The notes under the pieces: model-generated | Seen by the model: only the letters and a program-made list of their open reading frames with translations | Told to the model about the DNA's origin: nothing | Database searches by the model: none | Shown here: in pieces, positions 25,051 to 34,831 of the stretch | Numbering within the stretch: the first letter of the stretch is position 1 | How the letters are laid out: every line of letters starts with the position of its first letter | Position numbers and translations under genes: made by a program | NCBI RefSeq assembly: GCF_011058165.1 | Contig: NZ_JAALEG010000008.1 | Span: 55,230-119,229 of the forward strand | DNA: 64,000 bases | Source: Rhodococcus aetherivorans | Lineage (GTDB): Bacteria; Actinomycetota; Actinomycetes; Mycobacteriales; Mycobacteriaceae | Direction: 5' to 3'

Positions 25051-25755
25051 TCAGGGCAGCGCGGTGATCAGCTTCTCGACGTCGACGCGAGGACCGGTGA
25101 AGAACGGGGTCTCCTCCCGGACGTGCATGCGGGCCTCGGTGGCGCGCAGGTCACGCATGAGATCGACGATGCGGTCCAGTTCGGGCGCCTCGAACGCCAG
25201 GATCCACTCGTAGTCGCCGAGCGCGAACGCGGGGACGGTATTGGCGCGCACGTCCGGGTAGCCACGGCCGGCCTTGCCGTGGTCGGCGAGCATCTTGCGG
25301 CGCTCGGCGTCGGGCAGCAGGTACCACTCGTACGACCGCACGAAGGGGTAGACGCAAATGTAGTTGCCGGGGTCCTCGCCGGCGATGAAGGCCGGGACGT
25401 GGCTCTTGTTGAACTCCGCCGGCCGGTGCAGCGCGACGTTCGACCAGACCGGAGCGCTGGCGCGGCCGAGGACGGTGGTGCGCCGGAAATCGGAGTAGAG
25501 CTTCTGCAGATCCTCGAGCCGCTCGGCGTGGGTCCAGATCATGAAGTCGGCGTCGGCGCGGACGCCGGCGACGTCGTAGATGCCGCGGACGATCACATCG
25601 GTGTTCTCGAAGGACGCGAAGAACTTCTGCGCGTCCTCGATCGCCGCGGTGCGGTCCTCGCCGAGGACACCGGGCCGGACCTGGAACACCGAGAACATCG
25701 CGTAGCGGAGGGTGGAGTTGAGCTTGTCGAAGTCGAGACGTGCCATGCCGCTCAT
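25051..25755 (-). CDS. hemQ: HemQ coproheme decarboxylase (chlorite dismutase-like)
   Basis: HemQ performs the last step of the coproporphyrin-dependent haem pathway, decarboxylating coproheme to haem b with peroxide. The 234-residue protein has the actinobacterial HemQ length. It carries the catalytic-tyrosine region [15 protein letters not shown] near residue 135 and the proximal-His segment [14 protein letters not shown] near residue 155. The ATG at 25755 overlaps the hemY stop (ATGA), giving the coupled order hemE-hemY-hemQ. The final oxidase being coproporphyrinogen oxidase rather than protoporphyrinogen oxidase is inferred from this pairing. Confidence 0.94.
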   Translation of the reverse strand: MSGMARLDFDKLNSTLRYAMFSVFQVRPGVLGEDRTAAIEDAQKFFASFENTDVIVRGIYDVAGVRADADFMIWTHAERLEDLQKLYSDFRRTTVLGRASAPVWSNVALHRPAEFNKSHVPAFIAGEDPGNYICVYPFVRSYEWYLLPDAERRKMLADHGKAGRGYPDVRANTVPAFALGDYEWILAFEAPELDRIVDLMRDLRATEARMHVREETPFFTGPRVDVEKLITALP

Positions 25756-27116
25756 CCTGCCACTCGCGTAGCGAGCCGCGTCGCGGCCGTCGTGCCTGAT
25801 GCGACACAGGCGGGGACTCCGACGCCGTGAAGCATCGCGCCGGCGACCTCGAGGCCGTCGACGGTAGCGATCGCGTCCTCGAGGACGGCGACCACGTCGA
25901 GGTGCCCGGCCCGGTACTGGGGCAGGCCGCCGTGCCAGCGCTGGACGAACGTGGCCACGGGCTCGTCGGTGACCCCGGTGACGGTGGCGAGGTCGGCGCG
26001 AGCGCGGGCGATCAGCTCGTCGTCGGGGGCGTCGACGATCGCGGCTTCGCCGTAACGGCCGAACGACGCGCGGGCCAGCGCGACGTCGCGCCCGGCCAGG
26101 TGGGGCCACTTGCGGCTCGACAGGGTGAACGCCTTGGCGGACAGGTCCTCACCGGTGGCGACGAGGATCCCGGAGTTCTGCGGCAACGCGGCACCGCTCG
26201 GCAGTGCCAGCGCCACCACCGCGGACGAGGCGAGCGGGATCCGGGACGCCTGCGCGGCCGCCGCCGGGACGGCGTCGGCGAGCAGCTCGGCGGCACGGTC
26301 GGCCGGCACCGCGAGTACGACACCGTCGACGGGTCCGATCGGGTCGAGGTTCCAGCGGCCGCCGGCGCGGCGCAGACCGCTCGCGGCGGCGTGCCGGATC
26401 TCGGCGTCGGCGGCCTTCTCCAGCGCGTCGAGCAGCGTGCCGTAGCCGTCGCGCAGGGTGCCGAACACCGGCGCGTCCGAGGGCTCCGGCAGCGCACGGG
26501 TGACCGCCTCGCTCAGGCTCGGGGCACCCGCGTCGAGGGCTGTGGCCAGGGTCGGCAGGGTGGCCCGCACGCCCGCGGTGTCGGAGAGCCCGGAGTAGAC
26601 GCCGCCGAGGAGGGGGTCGACGGAGCGGCGCACCACCTGCTCGCCGAACCGGTCGGCGACCAGGTCGGCCACCGAGACGTCGCCGGCGCGGTCCCAGTAC
26701 AGCGGGACGGTGGGCTCGGCCGCTATCCGCGCAAGGGTGTCGGCGTCGACGAGACCGGTCAGCGACCCGGCGTCGGCGGGGATCCCCATCAGGGTGCCGC
26801 TGGGCAGCGGATGCAGCGCGGCACCGGCGTAGATCAGCGGCCGGGCCCCGGACGGGTGCACGAGCTGGTCGCTCAGGCCCAGCTCCTCGAGCAGCGCGGG
26901 GACCTCGGGGCGGCGGCCGATGAACGCCTCCGCCCCCACATCGACCGGATCCCCGGCGAGCGGCACGGTGCGCAGCTTCCCGCCGAGCCGCTCGGAGCCC
27001 TCGAGGAGGATGATCCGGGCGTGCGCGCCGAGCAGGCGACGCAACCGGTACGCCGCGACGAGCCCGGTGATGCCGCCGCCGACGACGGCGACGCTCGGTG
27101 CTCCTGCACCGCTCAC
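25752..27116 (-). CDS. hemY: Coproporphyrinogen III oxidase, HemY/CgoX family flavoprotein
   Basis: The 454-residue FAD enzyme begins with the dinucleotide-binding motif [17 protein letters not shown] and has the [15 protein letters not shown] second FAD contact near residue 37, the [13 protein letters not shown] segment and the C-terminal [14 protein letters not shown]-binding turn. In Gram-positive bacteria with HemQ this family oxidises coproporphyrinogen III to coproporphyrin III. The older name is protoporphyrinogen oxidase. GTG 27116 overlaps the hemE stop (GTGA). No ferrochelatase is adjacent. Confidence 0.93.
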   Translation of the reverse strand: MSGAGAPSVAVVGGGITGLVAAYRLRRLLGAHARIILLEGSERLGGKLRTVPLAGDPVDVGAEAFIGRRPEVPALLEELGLSDQLVHPSGARPLIYAGAALHPLPSGTLMGIPADAGSLTGLVDADTLARIAAEPTVPLYWDRAGDVSVADLVADRFGEQVVRRSVDPLLGGVYSGLSDTAGVRATLPTLATALDAGAPSLSEAVTRALPEPSDAPVFGTLRDGYGTLLDALEKAADAEIRHAAASGLRRAGGRWNLDPIGPVDGVVLAVPADRAAELLADAVPAAAAQASRIPLASSAVVALALPSGAALPQNSGILVATGEDLSAKAFTLSSRKWPHLAGRDVALARASFGRYGEAAIVDAPDDELIARARADLATVTGVTDEPVATFVQRWHGGLPQYRAGHLDVVAVLEDAIATVDGLEVAGAMLHGVGVPACVASGTTAATRLATRVAG

Positions 27117-28210
27117 AGCGAGTGCACCAGTTCGACGACGGCGGTGAGGACGTCCGGATCGGTGTCGGGCAGGACGCCGTGCCCGAGGTTGAAGATGTGC
27201 CCGGTCGCCCCCGCGGCGCGGGCGCGGTCACCCTCGGCGACGATGCGGCGCACCTCGGCCTGGACCACCTCGGGTCCGGCGAACAGGATCGCGGGATCGA
27301 GATTGCCTTGCAACGCTTTTCCGGCCCCCACCCGGGTGACGGCGACGTCCAGCGGCACCCGCCAGTCCACGCCGACCACATCGGCGCCGGCCTCGCCCAT
27401 GGCGCCGAGCAGTTCGCCGGTGCCGACACCGAAGTGGATGCGCGGCACGCCGGCGGACTCGACCTCGGCGAACACGCGTTCCGAATGGGGCAGCACGAAT
27501 TCGCGGTAGTCGGCCAGCGACAGCGCGCCGGCCCACGAGTCGAACAGCTGGATCGCGTCGACGCCGGAGTGCAGCTGAGCCTGCAGGAACGCGATCGTGA
27601 TGTCGGCGAGCCGCCCCAGCAGGGCGTGCCAGGTGCGCGGATCGGCGTGCATGAGGGCCTTGGTGCGCTCGTGGTTCCGGCTGGGTCCGCCCTCGACGAG
27701 GTAGGAGGCGAGGGTGAACGGCGCCCCGGCGAAGCCGATGAGCGGGACGTCGCCGAGTTCGCGAGTGAGCAGCCCCACCGCCCGTGCGACGGCACCGACC
27801 TCGTCGTGTTCGAGGGTGGGCAGCTTCGCGACGTCCGCCGCGGTGCGCACGGGGTTCGCGATCACCGGTCCGGTCCCGGCCACGATGTCGAGGTCGATCC
27901 CGGCGGCCTTGAGCGGAACGACGATGTCCGAGAACAGGATCGCGGCGTCCACCCGGTGCCGGCGCACCGGCTGCAGGGTGATCTCGCAGACCAGTTCGGG
28001 ATCGAAGCAGGACTCGAGCATGCCGATGTTCGCCCGGATCTCGCGGTACTCCGGCAGCGACCGGCCGGCCTGCCGCATGAACCACACGGGCCGGTGCGCC
28101 GGCTCGAGTCCCCGCGCGGCGGCGAGCAGGGGCGCCTGCGGGAGCTGGCGCCGCGTCGGGTAATCCACACGCGGGGTGGAGCCGACGTTCGTGTTCTCCA
28201 GGCCGGTCAT
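27113..28210 (-). CDS. hemE: Uroporphyrinogen decarboxylase
   Basis: HemE decarboxylates the four acetate side chains of uroporphyrinogen III to give coproporphyrinogen III. The 365-residue protein has the signature [19 protein letters not shown] near residue 40, the catalytic Asp in [10 protein letters not shown] near residue 92, [17 protein letters not shown] near 150, and [14 protein letters not shown] near the C-terminus. The ATG at 28210 has a GAGG ribosome site. Open frame continues far upstream, but it lies antisense to the acyltransferase gene and is not coding. It is the first gene of hemE-hemY-hemQ. Confidence 0.96.
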   Translation of the reverse strand: MTGLENTNVGSTPRVDYPTRRQLPQAPLLAAARGLEPAHRPVWFMRQAGRSLPEYREIRANIGMLESCFDPELVCEITLQPVRRHRVDAAILFSDIVVPLKAAGIDLDIVAGTGPVIANPVRTAADVAKLPTLEHDEVGAVARAVGLLTRELGDVPLIGFAGAPFTLASYLVEGGPSRNHERTKALMHADPRTWHALLGRLADITIAFLQAQLHSGVDAIQLFDSWAGALSLADYREFVLPHSERVFAEVESAGVPRIHFGVGTGELLGAMGEAGADVVGVDWRVPLDVAVTRVGAGKALQGNLDPAILFAGPEVVQAEVRRIVAEGDRARAAGATGHIFNLGHGVLPDTDPDVLTAVVELVHSL

Positions 28211-28326
28211 TGATCCTCGTTCGTCCAAGGGCACGGGTCGCTGCCCATGCTGCCACGCCCGGCCACCCCTCCGGAATCGGCGCGCCTCCCGCGTGGTCCC
28301 GGTCACCCGGTCTAACGTCCGCTGTC

Positions 28327-28902
28327 GTGACCACCTCGCCCGCCGAGCCGGCCCAGTTCCGCGCTGCCATCGACTCGATGAACGCGGCCACCGTGCGGCC
28401 GGAGATCGAGGTGGGTCCGATCCGGCCGCCGCAGCGGCTGGCTCCGTACAGCTATGCGCTGGGCGCGGAGGTGCTCCATCCGGACACCGACCTGGTGCCC
28501 GAGCAATCGGAGGGCGACGCGTTCGGCAGGCTGATCCTGCTGTACGACCCGGAGGGCGACGAGGCCTGGAACGGCACCATGCGGCTCGTCGCCTACATCC
28601 AGGCCGACGTGGACGCCACCCTGGCTGCCGATCCGCTGCTGCCGGAGGTGGCCTGGAGCTGGCTGGTCGATGCGCTCGACGCGCACGGCGAGCCGCTGAC
28701 GGCGCTCGGCGGCACCGTGACGTCGACGAGTTCGGTGCGCTTCGGCGACATCGCCGGCCCGGCGCGGGCGCATCAGCTGGAGCTACGGGCGTCGTGGACC
28801 GCACAGTCCGGCGAGCTCGGACCGCACGTGGAGGCGTTCTGCGAGGTGCTCGCGTATGCGGCGGGCCTGCCCCCGGCGGGCGTGACGCGCCTGCAGCACT
28901 GA
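28327..28902 (+). CDS. DUF3000 family protein
   Basis: The 191-residue protein belongs to an actinobacterial family of unknown function found beside hemE (Rv2680-like). Recognisable segments are [50 protein letters not shown] and [12 protein letters not shown]. There are no membrane helices or catalytic signature. The GTG at 28327 lies about 8 bases after a TCTAAC/TAACGT -10-like sequence, so the message is probably leaderless. It is divergent from hemE across 116 bases. Confidence 0.82.
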   Translation: MTTSPAEPAQFRAAIDSMNAATVRPEIEVGPIRPPQRLAPYSYALGAEVLHPDTDLVPEQSEGDAFGRLILLYDPEGDEAWNGTMRLVAYIQADVDATLAADPLLPEVAWSWLVDALDAHGEPLTALGGTVTSTSSVRFGDIAGPARAHQLELRASWTAQSGELGPHVEAFCEVLAYAAGLPPAGVTRLQH

Positions 28903-28978
28903 GCCGTCGCCGAGTCCCGAGTCGCCGACGGCACGGAGAGCGGTGCACCGGCGCACCCCGCGGTCCTATGATCGAGGC

Positions 28979-30391
28979 ATGCGTCGGCTCAGCGGGCTCG
29001 ACGCCGCGCTCCTCTACACCGACTCGCCGGGGCTGCCCGTGCAGATCGGCGGCTTGGCCCTGCTCGACGTCTCGACCGTGCCGGGCGGCTACTCCTTCGA
29101 ACGGCTCGGCTCCGACCTGGAGGCGCGCGTTGCGGCGGTGCCGCTGCTGCGCCGGCGAGTGGTCGACTCCCGGCTCAATCCCGGCCATCCCGTGTGGGTG
29201 GACGACCCCGATTTCGACGTCGGCCGGCACGTGCGCCGGTTCACCGTGCCGCCCCCGGGCACCGCGGCCGAACTGGCCGTGCTCTGTGGGCAGCGTTTCG
29301 CCCAGCGGTTCGACCGGTCCGGGCCGCTGTGGGAGACCGCGGTGTTCGAGGGACTGGCCGACGGCTCGGTCGCGGTGCTGACGCGCATCCACCACGCCGT
29401 CGTGGACGGCCTCGCCGGGGCGACCCTGCTGGCGCAGCTGTGCGACCGCGAACCCGGCGCCCCGCCACCGCGGCCCGAGTCGCCCGGCGTCGGTGGGGCG
29501 AACCGCCTGACCGTCGCCGCGGGCGGCGTTGCCGATCTCGCCACCCGGCCGCTGGACCTCGCCCGCGCGGTGCGGTCCAGCGCGGCCATGGTGCCCCGGT
29601 GGGTGGGCCGGGCGCGGCGAGGGGAGGCGATGGCGGTGCCGCTCACGGCGCCGCGGACGTCGTTCAACCGCCGCGTCACCGGCCGTCGCAACGTCGCGTT
29701 CGTGACGCTGGATTTCGCGGCCGTGAAGGCGGTCAAGCGCGCGTTCGGCGTCACGGTCAACGATGTCGTGCTGGCCCTGTGCGCCTCGGTTCTGCGCCGA
29801 TATCTCGCCGCCCGCGGCGAACTGCCGGCCTCTCCCCTGGTGGCCGCCGTCCCGGTCTCGGTGCACGGACGCGCCCGGGGGGACGCCGGCAACCAGATTT
29901 CGGTGCTGATGGGGCGGCTGCACACCGAGATCGCCGATCCCGTCGTGCGGCTGCACGCCGTCGCGGCGGACGAGACTGCGGCCAAGGCCCACCACGCCAC
30001 CTTCGACCCCGACCTGCTCGGCAGCTGGGGCCAGGTGGCTCCGGGCGCGGCGTTCGGGGCGGCCCTGCGGTTGTATTCGGCGCTGCGGCTGCCCAACGTG
30101 CTCCCGGTGCTGAACAATCTCGTGGTCTCCGACATCCCCGGGCCGACGGACACGCTGTACTACCTCGGCGCGCGGATCACCGCGCTGTACCCGTTCGGGC
30201 CGATCTACCACGGCGCGGGCCTGAACATCACCGTCCTGTCGCTCGACGGCGGCCTGCACTTCGGTCTGCAGTCGTGCCCCGACCTGCTGCCGGACCTGTG
30301 GCGGCTGGCCGACGGCTTCCCGGCTGCTCTCGCGGAGCTGGCCGACCGGGTGCCGGGCGCTCCGCCGGCCCCGCTCGCCGCGCCGAGCTGA
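28979..30391 (+). CDS. Wax ester synthase/diacylglycerol acyltransferase (WS/DGAT, Tgs), intact
   Basis: WS/DGAT enzymes acylate diacylglycerol or fatty alcohols with acyl-CoA to make storage triacylglycerol and wax esters. The 470-residue protein has the N-terminal [16 protein letters not shown] segment, [10 protein letters not shown] and [15 protein letters not shown]. The catalytic motif HHAVVDG at 138-144 is intact, and the second-domain motifs [26 protein letters not shown] and [10 protein letters not shown] follow. The ATG sits 6 bases after TATGAT (28967-28972), suggesting leaderless expression, and no ribosome site is seen. A close paralogue follows 120 bases downstream with its own operator. 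Confidence 0.9.
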   Translation: MRRLSGLDAALLYTDSPGLPVQIGGLALLDVSTVPGGYSFERLGSDLEARVAAVPLLRRRVVDSRLNPGHPVWVDDPDFDVGRHVRRFTVPPPGTAAELAVLCGQRFAQRFDRSGPLWETAVFEGLADGSVAVLTRIHHAVVDGLAGATLLAQLCDREPGAPPPRPESPGVGGANRLTVAAGGVADLATRPLDLARAVRSSAAMVPRWVGRARRGEAMAVPLTAPRTSFNRRVTGRRNVAFVTLDFAAVKAVKRAFGVTVNDVVLALCASVLRRYLAARGELPASPLVAAVPVSVHGRARGDAGNQISVLMGRLHTEIADPVVRLHAVAADETAAKAHHATFDPDLLGSWGQVAPGAAFGAALRLYSALRLPNVLPVLNNLVVSDIPGPTDTLYYLGARITALYPFGPIYHGAGLNITVLSLDGGLHFGLQSCPDLLPDLWRLADGFPAALAELADRVPGAPPAPLAAPS

Positions 30392-30485
30392 CCGGCGCCC
30401 GTCGCGGCGCCCGGGGAACGGGTTCCGGACCGCCGGGGCGACGAAGACCCGCTCGGGCAGGTGGACCAGGCTTCCCCCGCCGATA

Positions 30486-30501
30486 CTAGAACCTGTTCTA
30501 G
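30486..30501 (+). promoter_or_regulatory. KstR-like operator at the start of the second WS/DGAT gene
   Basis: A perfect dyad CTAGAAC-CT-GTTCTAG whose core TAGAACCTGTTCTA matches the KstR consensus TnnAACnnGTTnnA at every defined position. It ends 10 bases before the ATG at 30511 and overlaps a GATACT -10-like sequence (30482-30487), a location suited to repression. KstR is the TetR-type, cholesterol-catabolite-responsive repressor of steroid catabolism genes. Confidence 0.78.
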
Positions 30502-30510
30502 AATGTGGCC

Positions 30511-31887
30511 ATGCATCGACTCAGCGGCCTCGACGCCGGATTCCTGTACCTCGAGACGCCGACGCAGCTGCTGCACGTGTGCGGACTGATCGTCCTCGAC
30601 ACGACGACCGTTCCGGACGGGTACCGCTACGAGGCACTGCGCGCGGAACTCGCGGCCCGCCTCACGGCCGTACCGTTGTTCCGCCAGAAGATCGCCGACA
30701 GCCCGTTCAACCTCGACCATCCGGTATGGGTGGACGATCCGGACTTCGACCTCGACCGCCACCTGCACCGGGTCGCGGTCCCGGCGCCCGGGCGCCGGGA
30801 GGAGCTCGCGGACCTGTGCGGGCACATCGCCGCACAGCCGCTCGACCGCTCCCGGCCGCTGTGGGAGATGGTGGTGATCGAGGGCCTCGAGGACGGATCG
30901 GTCGCGGTGATGACGAAGATCCACCACGCCGGCGCCGACGGCGTCACCGGCGCGGACCTCGTGGCGCAGCTGTGCAGCCTCGAACCGGACGCGCCACGGC
31001 CCGAGCCCGTCACCGACGGGGCCGGCGGCCGCTCGGCGCTCGGGATCGCCCTCGGCGGCCTGTTCAACGTCGCCACCCGCCCGCTGGGGCTGGTGCGGGC
31101 GCTGCCCAAGACCGTGGAGCTGGTGCCCCGGTGGATCACCCGGGCCCGTCGCGGCGAGGCCATGCCGGCACCGTTCACCGCTCCGCGCACCTCCTTCAAC
31201 GGCACGATCACCGGCCACCGCAGCGTCGGATTCGCGCAGTTCGACCTGGGCCGGGTCAAGTCCGTGAAGGACGAGCACGGGGTGAAGGTCAACGACGTGG
31301 TCATGGCCGTGTGCGCCGGTGCGCTGCGCCGTTACCTCGCCGACCGCGACGAGCTCCCCGACTCCCCGCTGATCGGCATGGTCCCGGTGTCGGTGCGCGG
31401 CAGGTCGGACCGGCCCGGACGCAACCAGGTCTCGCCGATGTTCGCGAGCCTGCACACCCACATCGCCGATCCGATCGAGCGACTGCACGCGATCGCGGAT
31501 GCGAATGCCTGTGCCAAAGAACATAATTCGGCCCTGGGCGCAAGCCTGCTGCAGGACTGGACGCAGTTCATGGCGCCCGCGGTGTTCGGCGCGGCGATGC
31601 GCACGTACGCGTCGCTGCGGCTCGCGGAACGCCACCCCGTGGTCCACAACCTGGTGGTCTCGAACGTGCCCGGCCCTGCGATGCCCCTGTACTTCCTCGG
31701 GGCCCGGATCCGGGCCATGTACCCGCTGGGACCGATCTTCCACGGGGTCGGACTCAACATCACCGTGATGTCGTTGGACGGCGCGCTCGATGTCGGCGTG
31801 CTCACGTGCCCCGAACTTGTTCCCGACGTCTGGGCGCTCGTCGACGCCTTCCCTTCGGCGCTCGACGAACTCGACACCGCACCGTAG
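30511..31887 (+). CDS. Wax ester synthase/diacylglycerol acyltransferase (WS/DGAT, Tgs), under a KstR-like box
   Basis: The 458-residue paralogue of the preceding gene has all family landmarks: [44 protein letters not shown], catalytic HHAGADG at 138-144, [33 protein letters not shown] and [10 protein letters not shown]. It should make triacylglycerol or wax esters at lipid-body surfaces. A GTG at 30505 in frame is an alternative start. There is no ribosome site, and a leaderless message from the promoter inside the KstR-like box is likely. That box suggests neutral-lipid synthesis tied to steroid or lipid catabolism. Confidence 0.91.
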   Translation: MHRLSGLDAGFLYLETPTQLLHVCGLIVLDTTTVPDGYRYEALRAELAARLTAVPLFRQKIADSPFNLDHPVWVDDPDFDLDRHLHRVAVPAPGRREELADLCGHIAAQPLDRSRPLWEMVVIEGLEDGSVAVMTKIHHAGADGVTGADLVAQLCSLEPDAPRPEPVTDGAGGRSALGIALGGLFNVATRPLGLVRALPKTVELVPRWITRARRGEAMPAPFTAPRTSFNGTITGHRSVGFAQFDLGRVKSVKDEHGVKVNDVVMAVCAGALRRYLADRDELPDSPLIGMVPVSVRGRSDRPGRNQVSPMFASLHTHIADPIERLHAIADANACAKEHNSALGASLLQDWTQFMAPAVFGAAMRTYASLRLAERHPVVHNLVVSNVPGPAMPLYFLGARIRAMYPLGPIFHGVGLNITVMSLDGALDVGVLTCPELVPDVWALVDAFPSALDELDTAP

Positions 31888-32006
31888 AATCCGCGCAGCA
31901 GCCCGCGCGGTCGTGTGCCACTCGTCACACCGGGAATCGGCACGTCGACCGCGCGGTTGACCGGGTCGACGCCCAGACCACCGCCACCCGGATAGAGTCA
32001 CGAACC

Positions 32007-33245
32007 ATGTCGGTAGCCAACGAACACGAGCCCGCAGGGGCGACGGTCCCGCTGCTGACCCCGCGTGACGGCGTCCCCGAGGTCGTCACCACGGCAGCCG
32101 GGGTGGCCGCGGCGGCGGAAGCGCTCGCCGCGGGCAGCGGGCCGCTCGCCGTCGACGCCGAGCGGGCTTCGGGCTTCCGGTACTCCGCGCGCGCCTATCT
32201 GGTGCAGCTGCGTCGCGCCGGCGCCGGCACGGTGCTGCTCGACCCGATCCCGACGGCCGACGCGCTCGCGCCGCTCGCGGCGGCGATCAACGATCTCGAG
32301 TGGGTGCTGCACTCCGCCGACCAGGACCTGCCCGGCCTCGACGAGCTGGGCCTGCGGCCCGCGGTGCTCTACGACACCGAACTGGCCGGGCGTCTCGCCG
32401 GCTTCGATCGGGTGGGGCTGGCCGCCATCGTCGAACGCACCCTCGGTTTCGAGCTGCGCAAGGGCCACGGGGCGGCCGACTGGTCCACCCGGCCGCTCCC
32501 CGACGCCTGGCTGAACTATGCGGCTCTCGACGTCGAGATCCTCGTCGAGCTGCGGGACGCGATGGCGGCCGAGCTCGAGCAGCAGGGTAAGTCGGAGTGG
32601 GCCGCGCAGGAGTTCGAGCACATCCGTCGCGCCGGGCCTCCGGCCCCCAAGCCCGACCGCTGGCGCCGCACCTCCCGCATCCACACCCTCAAGGATCCGC
32701 GGCGGCTCGCGATCGTGCGCGAGCTGTGGACGGCGCGAGACGAACTCGCGGCACGCCGGGACATCGCCCCGGGCCGGGTGCTGCCGGACTCCGCGATCGT
32801 CGCCGCAGCCGAGGCCGCCCCCCGTACCGTCGACGAGCTGCGCGCCCTGCCGGTCTTCGGGGGGCCGCGGCAGCGCCGGTCGTCGCGGGTGTGGCTGGGA
32901 GCGATCGAGCAGGCCCGGGCGCTGCCGAAATCGGAGCTGCCACCCGTTACACAGCCGTTCACCGGCCCGCCGCCGGCCAACCGCTGGGCCCGGCACGATC
33001 CCGACGCCGCCGCGCGGCTCACCGCGGCCCGTGCCGCGCTCGCCGAGCTCAGCGAGCAGGTCCAGGTGCCGGTGGAGAATCTCGTCGGCCCCGAACTGGT
33101 GCGCCGGTTGTGCTGGGAGTGGCGGGTGTCGGCGGAGACCGACGTCGTCGCGTACATCGAGGAACGGTTCGCCACCGACGGGGCACGGCCCTGGCAGCGG
33201 GAGCTGACGGCGCCGCGCCTGGCGAAGGCGCTGACCGCGGACTGA
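32007..33245 (+). CDS. rnd: Ribonuclease D family 3'-5' exonuclease
   Basis: The 412-residue protein has the DEDDy exonuclease domain: DxE in AVDAERASGFRY near residue 48, the Asp of LHSADQDLPGLDELGL near 100, and the Y-x3-D in LNYAALDVEILVELRDAM near 170. An HRDC domain from about 225 and a C-terminal helical extension follow. RNase D trims 3' ends of tRNA precursors and small stable RNAs. The ATG at 32007 is preceded by GATAGAGT. Its place between DUF3000/acyltransferase genes and dxs matches Rv2681, with the acyltransferases, fadAB and a transporter inserted. Confidence 0.92.
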   Translation: MSVANEHEPAGATVPLLTPRDGVPEVVTTAAGVAAAAEALAAGSGPLAVDAERASGFRYSARAYLVQLRRAGAGTVLLDPIPTADALAPLAAAINDLEWVLHSADQDLPGLDELGLRPAVLYDTELAGRLAGFDRVGLAAIVERTLGFELRKGHGAADWSTRPLPDAWLNYAALDVEILVELRDAMAAELEQQGKSEWAAQEFEHIRRAGPPAPKPDRWRRTSRIHTLKDPRRLAIVRELWTARDELAARRDIAPGRVLPDSAIVAAAEAAPRTVDELRALPVFGGPRQRRSSRVWLGAIEQARALPKSELPPVTQPFTGPPPANRWARHDPDAAARLTAARAALAELSEQVQVPVENLVGPELVRRLCWEWRVSAETDVVAYIEERFATDGARPWQRELTAPRLAKALTAD

Positions 33246-33620
33246 CCCGTTCCCACCGTCCCGGCCCGCGGACCCACGGTCGCGTCACGCCCGATCCCTG
33301 CATTCGCCACCGCCTCGGTGTCGAGCGCTTCCGCATACCCGCTGTTCAGAGCAACGTACTCGGGACCAGCGCGGCGAGTTCCCCTGATGGTCACGAGCGC
33401 GCCCCGCAACCCCGGCGACCACCGGCCTCGCCGCAGGACGCCCAGACCGCCGGCGAGACCGGTGGCTGCCCGGCGCGCGCACCCCTCCGGTGACGCCCGG
33501 CGCGGATGGTAAGTTACTGGTCGGTAACACGCTGGCGTCCGGGCTGCCCGGCGCCGGGATGTTCCCGGAACCCTGGCCTCGCCGGCGTCGGCGAGCATCG
33601 CTCCATCGGGAGGAATACGC
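33246..33620. other. Intergenic region upstream of fadAB
   Basis: The region of 375 bases holds no supported gene; frames that cross it are shadows. Its only clear element is the palindromic operator at 33513-33528. The fadA ribosome site GGGAGGA lies at its end. Confidence 0.6.
33513..33528 (+). promoter_or_regulatory. Palindromic operator upstream of fadAB
   Basis: GTTACTGGTCGGTAAC has 5-bp perfect arms (GTTAC/GTAAC) around six bases. Such TTAC...GTAA boxes are typical of TetR-family regulators of actinobacterial fatty-acid genes. It lies about 93 bases before the fadA start. The cognate regulator is not in the window. Confidence 0.55.
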
Positions 33621-34829
33621 GTGGCGTCAACCACCACAACTCAACGCAATGTCGTCTTCGTCGACGGCGTACGCACCCCGTTCGGGAAAGCGGGCCCGAA
33701 GGGCATCTACGCGGAGACCCGCGCCGACGACCTCGTCGTCAAGACCATCCGGGAGCTGCTGCGCCGCAACCCGCAGCTCGACCCCGCGCGCATCGACGAG
33801 GTCGCCGTCGCCGCGACCACCCAGACCGGCGACCAGGGCCTGACCATCGGCCGCACTGCCGCGATCCTCGCCGGCCTACCGGAGACCGTGCCGGGCTTCG
33901 CGATCGACCGCATGTGCGCCGGCGCGATGACCGCAGTCACCACCACCGCCTCCGGAATCGGCTTCGGTCAGTACGACGTGGTGATCGCCGGCGGCGTCGA
34001 GCACATGGGCCGCCACCCGATGGGTCAGGGCGCCGATCCGAACCCCCGGTTCCTCGCCGACAAACTCGTCGACCCCAGCGCCCTGGTGATGGGCAACACC
34101 GCCGAGAACCTGCACGACCGGTTCCCCGGTATCACCAAGGCCCGCACCGACGCCTACGCCGTCGCCAGCCAGAACAAGTTCGACGCCGCGAAGAAGGCCG
34201 GCTACATCGCCGAGACCCTCGTGCCCGTCGCCACCCGGTCGGCGACCGGCTGGGGCCTGGCCACCGAGGACGAGCCGCCGCGCCCGGGCACCACGCTCGA
34301 GGATCTCGCGAAGCTCAAGACGCCGTTCCGCCCCGCCGGCCGCATCACCGCCGGCAACGCCGCCGGCCTCAACGACGGCGCGACGGCCTGCCTCCTCGCC
34401 GGCGAGGACACCGCCCGCGAACTCGGTCTGCAGATCGGCATGCGCATGGTCGGCTTCGCCTTCCAGGGCGTCGACCCGGCCGTGATGGGCATCGGCCCGG
34501 TGCCGGCGACCGAGAAGGTTCTCGCCCGCACCGGCCTGACCATCGACGACATCGGTCTGTTCGAGATCAACGAGGCCTTCGCCGTGCAGGTGCTCGCGTT
34601 CCTCGAACACTTCGGCATCGACGACGACGACCCGCGGGTCAACCAGTGGGGCGGCGCCATCGCCTGCGGCCACCCGCTCGCGTCGTCCGGCGTGCGCCTG
34701 ATGACCCAGCTCTCCCGGCAGTTCGCCCGGCACCCCGAGGTGCGCTACGGCCTGACCACGATGTGCATCGGCCTCGGCATGGGCGGCACCGTGATCTGGG
34801 AGAACCCCAACTTCGAGGGAGACAAGTAG
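33621..34829 (+). CDS. fadA: Acetyl-CoA acyltransferase (3-ketoacyl-CoA thiolase), beta-subunit of the trifunctional complex
   Basis: FadA cleaves 3-ketoacyl-CoA with CoA to acetyl-CoA in beta-oxidation. The 402-residue protein has the nucleophilic Cys in IDRMCAGAMTAV near residue 98, the VEHMGRHPMG segment near 130, the EINEAFAVQVLAF motif near 315 and the C-terminal CGHPLASSGVR and CIGLGMGGTV motifs with the second His and Cys. The GTG at 33621 has GGGAGGA about 8 bases upstream. The fadB ATG follows the stop by 2 bases, and together they should form an Rv0859/Rv0860-like complex. Confidence 0.95.
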   Translation: MASTTTTQRNVVFVDGVRTPFGKAGPKGIYAETRADDLVVKTIRELLRRNPQLDPARIDEVAVAATTQTGDQGLTIGRTAAILAGLPETVPGFAIDRMCAGAMTAVTTTASGIGFGQYDVVIAGGVEHMGRHPMGQGADPNPRFLADKLVDPSALVMGNTAENLHDRFPGITKARTDAYAVASQNKFDAAKKAGYIAETLVPVATRSATGWGLATEDEPPRPGTTLEDLAKLKTPFRPAGRITAGNAAGLNDGATACLLAGEDTARELGLQIGMRMVGFAFQGVDPAVMGIGPVPATEKVLARTGLTIDDIGLFEINEAFAVQVLAFLEHFGIDDDDPRVNQWGGAIACGHPLASSGVRLMTQLSRQFARHPEVRYGLTTMCIGLGMGGTVIWENPNFEGDK

Positions 34830-34831
34830 TC

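Noticed and set aside
27113..30259. Very long minus-strand frame continuing from hemE through the acyltransferase region
   Set aside because: Only the hemE part has recognisable protein similarity; the rest is the antisense shadow of DUF3000 and the WS/DGAT gene in GC-rich DNA.
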